6,271 bases of DNA from a bacterium (GTDB lineage Bacteria > SZUA-182 > SZUA-191 > JAJRXT01): the NCBI GenBank assembly GCA_024277605.1, contig JAJRUU010000216.1, forward strand, positions 1 to 6,271, read 5' to 3'. The number at the start of each line of letters is the position of its first letter. Position 1 is the stretch's first letter. Position numbers and translations under genes: made by a program. The notes under the pieces were generated by a model that saw nothing but the letters and a program-made list of their open reading frames with translations, was not told the DNA's origin and did no database searches. Below, in pieces: positions 1 through 4,838 of the stretch.

Positions 1-1
1 C

Positions 2-622
2 TGAGAACACATTGCGCGGGATATGCTGGAAATTAAGGTTATATCCCCCATAATGTCCACTGCTTTTCCATTGCAGTCCGGCATCAGGCGCATAAACCCT
101 TAAGCGGTCAAAGTCATCTATTTGTATCACCTCCGGCTGGCCGTCATTATTCACATCACCGCTGGCAAAGCCGTAGATAGATATACCTGGCGGCACTTTT
201 AGCTTTCGAACACTGGTGTATTTTCCCGCATTCCATGCCAATTGACTCAAATCCCCATAAAAGGCCTGAGAAACACCCATCCGCTGCCCCACCAACTGAC
301 GACCATCCTGCATATCCAATACGCGCAAGAAATATTTAAGGGCATCACTAATTTTTTTATATTCTCCTCTATGGTATTCCAGTACATACGAACGCAATTG
401 GGTCTGGGTCAGGTTAGTTACAAATATTTCAGATGTACCATTATGGTTAATGTCGGCAATGTCTATACTTAAGTGCTCGTAATTCGCACGGGGTTCACTC
501 CATAACTTGACTAACCGAGTCCCACTTAGACTAAAAATAGTCACTTGCTCCCCATCGGTAACCGCAATTTCATTCTGCCCATTTCCGGTTACATCTCCTA
601 CCGCCAGCGAGCGAATACTCAT
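2..622 (-). CDS. FG-GAP/VCBS-repeat beta-propeller protein, C-terminal part (3' end outside window)
   Basis: The 207 codons visible from an ATG at 622 run open off the left edge. The translation has three FG-GAP/VCBS-type motifs, each an Asp/Asn/Gly calcium-loop-like core followed by a beta strand: GDVTGNGQNEIAV near residue 9, DINHNGTSEIFV near 58 and GDVNNDGQPEVIQID near 156. Such repeats form extracytoplasmic beta-propellers for binding or sensing. The ATG overlaps the TGA of the upstream frame (ATGA), and AGAGG lies six bases before it, so independent translation is possible. However, the same frame stays open upstream back to a stop at 710-712 and reads sensibly as blade sequence (FRSKRLDMSIRSLAVGD). 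This ORF alone would have no signal peptide. It is therefore more likely the second half of one exported protein broken by a frameshift at 673-678. The substrate or partner is unknown. Confidence 0.8.
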   Translation of the reverse strand, partial: MSIRSLAVGDVTGNGQNEIAVTDGEQVTIFSLSGTRLVKLWSEPRANYEHLSIDIADINHNGTSEIFVTNLTQTQLRSYVLEYHRGEYKKISDALKYFLRVLDMQDGRQLVGQRMGVSQAFYGDLSQLAWNAGKYTSVRKLKVPPGISIYGFASGDVNNDGQPEVIQIDDFDRLRVYAPDAGLQWKSSGHYGGYNLNFQHIPRNVFS

Positions 623-1494
623 GTCCAGCCTCTTGCTTCTGAATACATCCCGCCCCGGCTTAAATCCAGTTTCCCCCCTTTGGGTACAGGCAAAGCAGGC
701 AGTACCGGCTTACTTGAGGCATATCCCGGAGTAACACCAGTCAGCACCACACTGGTTTTGGAAATAGGGGTTCCGGTATAGGCTGAAAGCAATTTGGCCT
801 CAAGGATCAGCTTGTTATCAATCTCCCGCAATTGGGTGGCCACGATCCCCCTGATGCCTAACATTTGCCCCAATTTCTTGACAATCGAATCATCAGCCAA
901 TTGTTGGTAATCGGTTACATTGAGTTTATCCAGCACCGTAATCAGCTCGCCCATCTGAACGATTTCAAAGCGATTAGTTTCCTCCAACTGGTCAATCAAC
1001 TGGTAGGTCAGGCTTTCTTCATCTATATCTTTTGCGCTTAAGTTTATAACTTGAAATATGGCAAGCTTTATTTTGGTAGCCGTAATACGAGCTTTGTCTC
1101 CCCGTTTAATAGCCGCGCCAGGTTCGGCTGAAATTATTTTCCCTTCAGCATAATTTTCCTTTACGCTGATTACTCTGAGATTGCCCAGGGGCTCCTCAAA
1201 ACGTCCCAATTTCTTACCGGTTAATGGATGAGTAAATTCTTCTCCCTCCCTGAACAGATGCAGCTCTACGCCAGGCCTGATCTTGCCGGCTGCATCCTTT
1301 TCTAAAATAACCTTATCCTTATCCACTGAAATTACATATAATTCAAGGACTGGAAAGCTTGAATGTACCTGGGACACAATTTCTTTTATGCCCTGATCTG
1401 CCCCCTGAATGCCGGCCAAGCTTAAAGGGGCATAAGCAAACATTAATACACTAAGCATTATCAGCATGATAAATAGTTGTTTGGTGGTTTTCAT
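619..1494 (-). CDS. Exported FlgT-like protein, N-terminal half of a frameshifted FG-GAP protein
   Basis: This 291-residue product starts at ATG 1494, with a modest AGGA four bases upstream. Residues 1-27 form a clear Sec signal peptide: Lys2 and Lys5, a hydrophobic run from Leu7 to about Ala22, and a likely cut after SLA (27). Residues about 52-140 look like a small beta-barrel domain of FlgT C-terminal type (DKVILEKDAAGKIRPGVELH, then LTGKKLG and GDKARI). Residues about 143-253 are an alpha/beta domain like those in FlgT, TolB-N or CsgG-related envelope proteins. A Pro/Ser-rich linker (SSKPVLPALPVPKGG) follows. The last 17 residues (KLDLSRGGMYSEARGWT) do not look like a folded end, while the -1 frame reads straight into a beta-propeller. 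I infer a single envelope protein with an N-terminal FlgT-like part and a C-terminal propeller. No flagellar genes lie nearby, so a flagellar role is not supported. The domain assignments are from memory and approximate. Confidence 0.8.
   Translation of the reverse strand: MKTTKQLFIMLIMLSVLMFAYAPLSLAGIQGADQGIKEIVSQVHSSFPVLELYVISVDKDKVILEKDAAGKIRPGVELHLFREGEEFTHPLTGKKLGRFEEPLGNLRVISVKENYAEGKIISAEPGAAIKRGDKARITATKIKLAIFQVINLSAKDIDEESLTYQLIDQLEETNRFEIVQMGELITVLDKLNVTDYQQLADDSIVKKLGQMLGIRGIVATQLREIDNKLILEAKLLSAYTGTPISKTSVVLTGVTPGYASSKPVLPALPVPKGGKLDLSRGGMYSEARGWT
673..678 (-). other. Probable frameshift site: six-base G tract (coding strand)
   Basis: On the minus strand the coding sequence reads AAA GGG GGG AAA CTG. 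Adding one G gives AAA GGG GGG GAA ACT GGA TTT, which joins the signal-peptide/FlgT-like frame to the FG-GAP frame without a break. The switch must occur between the stop in the propeller frame at 710-712 and the stop of the first frame at 619-621, and this is the only long homopolymer in that span. It may be an assembly or sequencing undercount, a true mutation, a phase-variable tract or a slippage site. The sequence alone cannot separate these. Confidence 0.6.
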
Positions 1495-1526
1495 TTGGTC
1501 CTGGGCAAATCTACATTTAGTTGAAA

Positions 1527-1554
1527 ATTATAAATTTATCAGCTTCCTGATCAG
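1527..1554 (-). promoter_or_regulatory. Candidate sigma-70-type promoter for the FlgT-like/FG-GAP gene
   Basis: A perfect -10 TATAAT lies at 1532-1527 on the minus strand, with a poor -35 (CTGATC, 3 of 6 matches) 16 bases upstream. The start would fall near 1520, giving a leader of about 26 nt before the ATG at 1494. The AT-rich setting makes chance -10 matches likely, so this is tentative. Confidence 0.3.
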
Positions 1555-1765
1555 CCGCCTCGGGCAAACATAGCTTTATTGGACGTTGGCTAATGAACCT
1601 TATCTCACGGGGGATGTCTTGCAAACCCAGACTAAATTTATGAATAGATCAGGTAACTAAATCTTGCAACATGATAACTAATGTAATAGTATTTCATATA
1701 TTATAGGTTATTGTCAATATGAGTTGTAAGACCTGTGTTGTAAAACCCTATATAGGTAAGCTTAG

Positions 1766-1803
1766 CTTGACATCCGGGCCTGATTATGCTATCAAATGTC
1801 AAG
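1766..1803. repeat. 8-bp inverted repeat bracketing the dgt promoter
   Basis: The left arm CTTGACAT (1766-1773) and right arm ATGTCAAG (1796-1803) are perfect reverse complements with 22 bases between them. The left arm contains the -35 hexamer and the right arm follows the -10 and covers the predicted start site. This is the geometry expected of an operator, but no regulator is identified. Confidence 0.4.
1767..1795 (+). promoter_or_regulatory. Candidate promoter of the dgt-kdsB pair
   Basis: A perfect -35 TTGACA (1767-1772), a 17-base spacer and a -10-like TATCAA (1790-1795, 4 of 6) would start transcription near 1802, about 40 nt before the chosen dgt ATG. A second TTGACA lies at 1820-1825, but the matching -10 (TATGAA, 1844-1849) overlaps the dgt start, so the first is preferred. 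Confidence 0.45.
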
Positions 1804-1844
1804 TTGATATTTATTGCTGTTGACAATCTATCATGTTGAATCAT

Positions 1845-2879
1845 ATGAATGTTCGTGCAATGCTGGAGGAGCAAGAGCGGCTTATCTTTGCCCCTTGTGC
1901 CACATTTAGCGCCACATCCAAGGGTCGGCTGTTTGAGGCTCCAAGGTGTGCTATTCGACCGGTATATCAACATGATAGAGACAGCATTATTCATTGCAAG
2001 TCATTCCGGCGGCTTAAGCATAAAACTCAGGTATTTCTGGCGCCCACCGGGGATCATTACCGCACTCGACTAACCCATACCTTGGAGGTATCCCAAATTG
2101 CCCGCACAATTGCTAAGGCATTACGACTAAATGAGGATTTGACGGAAGCCATTGCCTTGGGACACGATTTGGGACATACCCCGTTTGGACATGCTGGTGA
2201 GGCGGTATTAAACAAGATACATCCTGGTGGATTCAGGCATGAGGAGCAGAGTCTGCGGGTGGTGGATCTGCTGGAGCGAAATGGTAAGGGGTTAAACCTG
2301 ACCCATGAGGTTCGGGAGGGAATCCTTAAACATTCCAAAGGTTTCGGGGCCATGTTTCCCGAAGAAGACGCACAGCAGAATCAAACCTTGGAGGGGCAAA
2401 TAGTAAGAATTGCCGATACCATTGCCTACGTCAACCACGACATTGATGATGCCCTGCGGGCCGGTATAATTAGCGCACAAGATTTACCGCAAGACTGCCT
2501 GGATGTGCTGGGTTATACACATGCTAAGCGAATTAATACCATGGTCTGCGACGCAATTTATGCCAGTCAAGACAGACTGCCTTGCTTAAGTATGAGTTCT
2601 GAGGTGATTCAAGCTACCGAAGAGCTGCGCAGTTTCTTAACCCAGCGGGTTTATTATAATGCTCAAACCCATGATGAATTCAGAAAGGCTTCTAAAATAA
2701 TTGATGAGCTATACCATTTATTTTTGGAATACCCGGAAAAAATGCCCATTGAAACAAAACACGGAGAATCGACTGATAAGGCACAGTTAGTGGTCGATTT
2801 TATCGCCGGTATGAGCGATCGGTATACCTTTAAGATTTATGGAAATATGTTCCTGCCCCAACCGTGGCTGGTAATGTAA
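1845..2879 (+). CDS. dgt: Deoxyguanosinetriphosphate triphosphohydrolase-like HD-domain protein (dGTPase)
   Basis: This 344-residue cytoplasmic enzyme is predicted to hydrolyse dNTPs (classically dGTP) to the deoxynucleoside and triphosphate, affecting dNTP pools and DNA replication fidelity. The HD metal site is intact: His78 in the THTLEV motif, the His107-Asp108 pair in LGHDLGHTPFGHAGE, and Asp191 in RIADTIAYVNHDIDDA. The typical DRDSIIHCKSFRRLKHKTQV and GDHYRTRLTHTLEV blocks precede the HD site. Length fits the short bacterial dGTPases (about 330-350) rather than the roughly 500-residue E. coli Dgt. The start at 1845 (MNVRAMLEEQE) matches how I recall family members beginning. An in-frame ATG at 1833 and another at 1860 are alternatives, and none has a clear Shine-Dalgarno sequence. 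Its TAA overlaps the kdsB ATG (TAATG), so the two are probably co-transcribed and coupled. True substrate specificity cannot be read from sequence. Confidence 0.93.
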   Translation: MNVRAMLEEQERLIFAPCATFSATSKGRLFEAPRCAIRPVYQHDRDSIIHCKSFRRLKHKTQVFLAPTGDHYRTRLTHTLEVSQIARTIAKALRLNEDLTEAIALGHDLGHTPFGHAGEAVLNKIHPGGFRHEEQSLRVVDLLERNGKGLNLTHEVREGILKHSKGFGAMFPEEDAQQNQTLEGQIVRIADTIAYVNHDIDDALRAGIISAQDLPQDCLDVLGYTHAKRINTMVCDAIYASQDRLPCLSMSSEVIQATEELRSFLTQRVYYNAQTHDEFRKASKIIDELYHLFLEYPEKMPIETKHGESTDKAQLVVDFIAGMSDRYTFKIYGNMFLPQPWLVM

Positions 2880-3673
2880 TGCGAGTAGCCGCGATTATCC
2901 CCGTGCGCTACGCCTCTACCCGCTTTCAGGGGAAGGCGCTGGCGCCCATTTTGGGTAAGCCCATGATTCAATGGGTATATGAACGCACCATACAGGCTGA
3001 AGTATTGGATGAGGTGCTGGTGGCCACCGATGATGAGCGTATTTTACGCACTGTTAGGGCTTTTGGGGGAAGGGCAGCGCTCACCTCGCCTCACCACCAA
3101 TCGGGCACAGACCGGATAGTCGAAGCGGGGGCTGGATTGTCGGCTGATATAATTGTTAACGTCCAGGGGGATGAACCGCTTATTAAGCCGGAAATGATTA
3201 CCCAGGCAGTGGCTCCTTTGCTGGAGGGTGAAGCGTGCCCTATGGTCACGCTGAAATACCCCCTGGAAAGCCCGGACGAGCTGCATAACCCCAATGTGGT
3301 AAAGGTGGTAACCGATAAGCATGATTATGCGCTTTATTTTTCGCGGTACCCCATCCCTTATGATAGGGCAGCTGCCTGTGATGTGCAAAAAACCACTTAT
3401 TGGAAACATATCGGACTGTACGTCTACCGCTGGGATTTTCTACAAGATTGGCCAAAACTTGAACCGTCGAAGTTGGAGCGGTTAGAACAGTTAGAACAGT
3501 TGCGGGTACTTGAAAACGGGTATAAAATTAAGGTTGTAGCAAGCCATTACGATAGTTGGGGGGTGGATACAGCGGCAGATATTGATCGAGTACATAAAAT
3601 ATTACAGTCAGATAAAGGTGTCGGGGACACTCGGGTCAGTGACCCTCGGGGCAGTGCCCCCGATTTTACCTGA
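2879..3673 (+). CDS. kdsB: 3-deoxy-manno-octulosonate cytidylyltransferase (CMP-Kdo synthetase)
   Basis: This 264-residue cytoplasmic enzyme activates Kdo with CTP to give CMP-Kdo for the lipopolysaccharide inner core, which implies an outer membrane. Family motifs appear in order: the nucleotide-binding IPVRYASTRFQGKAL (7-21), SGTDRI (75-80), the metal-site NVQGDEP (94-100), FSRYPIP (154-160), KHIGLYVYR (176-184), LEQLRVLENG (205-214) and GVDTAADIDRV (228-238). The ATG at 2879 overlaps the dgt stop and gives the usual N-terminus; a GTG at 2864 would add five residues inside dgt. The core ends near residue 246. The remaining 18 residues (GVGDT RVSDP RGSAP DFT) are encoded by three tandem palindromic units and look like an added tail, since family members are usually about 245-255 residues. 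The tail is unlikely to be catalytic. Confidence 0.96.
   Translation: MRVAAIIPVRYASTRFQGKALAPILGKPMIQWVYERTIQAEVLDEVLVATDDERILRTVRAFGGRAALTSPHHQSGTDRIVEAGAGLSADIIVNVQGDEPLIKPEMITQAVAPLLEGEACPMVTLKYPLESPDELHNPNVVKVVTDKHDYALYFSRYPIPYDRAAACDVQKTTYWKHIGLYVYRWDFLQDWPKLEPSKLERLEQLEQLRVLENGYKIKVVASHYDSWGVDTAADIDRVHKILQSDKGVGDTRVSDPRGSAPDFT
3617..3661 (+). repeat. Three tandem 15-base palindromic units inside the 3' end of kdsB
   Basis: The units are GGTGTCGGGGACACT, CGGGTCAGTGACCCT and CGGGGCAGTGCCCCC. Each holds a 5-bp stem with a 3-base loop (stems at 3618-3630, 3633-3645 and 3648-3660), so the period is exactly 15 bases, or five codons. Differences between units compensate each other. The second stem pair is T-A in unit 1 but G-C in units 2 and 3. 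The fourth pair is T-A in units 1 and 2 but G-C in unit 3. They are translated in frame as GVGDT, RVSDP and RGSAP. This looks like a REP-like or protein-coding palindromic element. Unit 3 is followed by GATTTTA and might help end transcription. Confidence 0.8.
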
Positions 3674-3683
3674 CCAGAGTGTC
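3626..3683. repeat. 14-bp inverted repeat nested over the palindromic units
   Basis: The left arm GACACTCGGGTCAG (3626-3639) pairs with the right arm CTGACCAGAGTGTC (3670-3683) with one mismatch (G3633/A3676), enclosing 30 bases that contain the third hairpin. The kdsB stop TGA (3671-3673) sits in the right arm. Forming this long stem would break hairpins 1 and 2, so two exclusive folds exist. Its boundaries may mark a small mobile or REP-like element, or it may act in mRNA 3'-end formation. Confidence 0.6.
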
Positions 3684-3690
3684 ACTGATA

Positions 3691-3716
3691 AGCCACTTTT
3701 GTCGGCTAAGGTTTTT
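3691..3716 (+). terminator. Candidate intrinsic terminator after dgt-kdsB
   Basis: The stem AGCCAC (3691-3696) pairs with GTCGGCT (3701-3707) with one bulged C and a TTTT loop. AAGG and then five T (3712-3716) follow. The stem is short and the T run is offset by four bases, so strength is doubtful. The palindromic array just upstream may contribute. Confidence 0.4.
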
Positions 3717-3765
3717 GGTAAATTTTATTATATATTTTCCTGTAGTTGAAAAATTTAAACAAAAT

Positions 3766-3773
3766 AGAAGAGG
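3766..3773 (+). promoter_or_regulatory. Ribosome binding site fixing the LabA-like NYN start
   Basis: AGAAGAGG lies eight bases before ATG 3782. It selects that start over an in-frame TTG at 3746, which would add 12 low-complexity residues (KNLNKIEEAHI) before the conserved VAMFVDVQN strand. Confidence 0.65.
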
Positions 3774-3781
3774 CACATATT

Positions 3782-4321
3782 ATGCAAAAAGTAGCTATGT
3801 TTGTCGATGTACAAAATATATGGAAAACATTTGGTAAGATTAATTACGATGCACTATTAAAACACGTTACGCATAAGCATCAACTGATTAGAGCCGCTGC
3901 TTTTATGAGTTATGACCCGGAGGATGAGGGGCAGCACAATTTCATGCGGGCCTTAAGCCACCTGGGGTATCGTGTGGTAAGCAAGCCCATCCGCCGCATG
4001 CCGGATGGGAGTATTAAGGGTAATATGGATCTGGAATTTGCCATCGACGCCATAACTTTAGGCCGGGCAGTAGATGTGGTGGTATTGGTTACCGGTGACG
4101 GCGACTTTGTGCGTCTGGTGGAGGCCTTGGGGTATATGGGGGTGAGAGTAGAAGTAATCGGCCCGGATACCAATACCGCCATCCAACTCATATATGCCGC
4201 CGACCATTATACAAATTTAAGCAGCGTCAAAGGCGTCAGCGAAGCCCATGAGACGTTGCAGAAACCCCCAAACAAGCACCCTGACACAGGAGGAACAGGT
4301 GGCCATAAAAATCGTAGTTGA
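3782..4321 (+). CDS. LabA/DUF88-family NYN-domain protein, predicted ribonuclease
   Basis: This 179-residue protein is almost entirely one NYN (PIN-like) domain, a fold predicted to form metal-dependent RNases. The expected acidic positions are present: Asp9 with Asn12 in MFVDVQN after the first strand, Asp83 in KGNMDLEFAIDAI, and Asp106 and Asp108 in VTGDGDF. A VRVEVIG strand follows near 121. The C-terminal tail (about 155-179) is polar and Pro/Gly-rich, and its last eight codons overlap the next gene. Upstream 3708-3781 is AT-rich, with -10-like hexamers around 3726-3736 but no good -35. Substrates of this family are generally unknown. The name LabA comes from a cyanobacterial clock protein and does not imply that role here. 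Confidence 0.88.
   Translation: MQKVAMFVDVQNIWKTFGKINYDALLKHVTHKHQLIRAAAFMSYDPEDEGQHNFMRALSHLGYRVVSKPIRRMPDGSIKGNMDLEFAIDAITLGRAVDVVVLVTGDGDFVRLVEALGYMGVRVEVIGPDTNTAIQLIYAADHYTNLSSVKGVSEAHETLQKPPNKHPDTGGTGGHKNRS
4288..4293 (+). promoter_or_regulatory. Strong ribosome binding site fixing the YacP-like GTG start
   Basis: A perfect AGGAGG lies five bases before GTG 4299, inside the end of the preceding NYN gene. This favours GTG 4299 over the in-frame ATG at 4248, which would add 17 residues unlike the family N-terminus. Confidence 0.8.
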
Positions 4322-4817
4322 CGGCTATAACCTGCTCTATAGCTCTCCTAAATGGCATCGCCCGGGCAATAAAGACTTGACCATGGCCCGGGCCGAGTTG
4401 ATGCATAGCTTAAACCAATACAAAAAGGATAAGAAGCATTCTGTTTTAGTGGTTTTCGACGGGGGCAAAGGGGGCTGGCCTACCGAGCAGCGAGACCGGG
4501 TAAATGGCATTGATATTATTTACTCCCGCTCAGGAGAGCTAGCGGATGATGTAATAATACGACTGGCCGAAAAATTGCGGGAATCGGCTATAGTGGTAAC
4601 CTCTGACAGAGAATTGGCCGACATTGTTACCGGTTATGGGGCTACCGTCATATCGTCCGGTCGATTTGAGGATAAATTAAAACTCAGCGCTCAAGCAGAC
4701 GATTGTGGGGATGAGGACGATGAATACGATAAACCGATTACCACCAAAAAGAAGGGAACCGCCTATCGCCGCTCTAAACGAGACCGCCAGCGCCAGGCCC
4801 GCTTGAAGAAATTGTAG
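4299..4817 (+). CDS. YacP-like NYN-domain protein, predicted ribonuclease
   Basis: This 172-residue protein begins directly with the NYN first strand, KIVVDGYNLL, with Asp8 and Asn11. Further acidic-site candidates are Asp54 in VVFDGG, Glu80 and Asp83-Asp84 in SGELADD, and Asp103 in VTSDRELAD. After residue about 130 an acidic stretch (DDCGDEDDEYD) is followed by a strongly basic tail rich in Lys and Arg (148-171), a plausible RNA- or ribosome-contacting tail. The Bacillus homologue group (YacP/Rae1) cleaves mRNA on the ribosome. This copy resembles, from memory, the version in delta-proteobacteria-type genomes more than Bacillus YacP, so the same activity is only inferred. It overlaps the LabA-like gene by 23 bases in another frame, suggesting coupled translation. 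It ends 21 bp from the convergent uvrB stop, with no hairpin terminator in the gap. Confidence 0.88.
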   Translation: MAIKIVVDGYNLLYSSPKWHRPGNKDLTMARAELMHSLNQYKKDKKHSVLVVFDGGKGGWPTEQRDRVNGIDIIYSRSGELADDVIIRLAEKLRESAIVVTSDRELADIVTGYGATVISSGRFEDKLKLSAQADDCGDEDDEYDKPITTKKKGTAYRRSKRDRQRQARLKKL

Positions 4818-4838
4818 GAATAATCAAGTGTACCTTTA

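Larger units (their letters stand above)
1495..1844. other. Divergent intergenic region (350 bp), AT-rich, no gene
   Basis: This region separates the minus-strand exported-protein gene from dgt. I found no coding sequence with credible content and no tRNA. I compared it by eye with the c-di-GMP-I riboswitch consensus and found no match. It contains promoter-like elements for both directions, listed separately. A second candidate for the minus strand has a perfect TATAAT at 1705-1700 with a weak TTACAA 18 bases upstream (1729-1724). That would give the minus gene a leader of about 200 nt. There is also a perfect 10-base AT palindrome at 1530-1539 and the palindrome CTGATCAG at 1547-1554. Confidence 0.6.

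Noticed and set aside
1495..1700. Possible riboswitch in the leader of the minus-strand gene
   Set aside because: Fragments such as GGGCAAAC and GGACG recall the c-di-GMP-I aptamer, but the conserved blocks are not in the right order or sequence on either strand.
1711..1743. Short direct repeat GTTGTAA and TTGTCAA/TTGACAA pair in the intergenic region
   Set aside because: They are seven-base matches in AT-rich DNA without regular spacing, as expected by chance.
1701..1994. Minus-strand 97-codon open frame overlapping the dgt start
   Set aside because: It lies opposite dgt coding sequence and intergenic DNA, has no ribosome binding site or recognisable composition, and is best explained as a chance frame.
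3481..3498. Tandem 9-base repeat GTTAGAACA inside kdsB
   Set aside because: It encodes LEQLEQ within the conserved LE..E.LEQLR..E block, and the protein keeps normal spacing there, so it is likely ordinary coding sequence.
4818..4838. Bidirectional terminator between the YacP-like gene and uvrB
   Set aside because: The 21-bp convergent gap has no stable inverted repeat or T run, so none can be supported.
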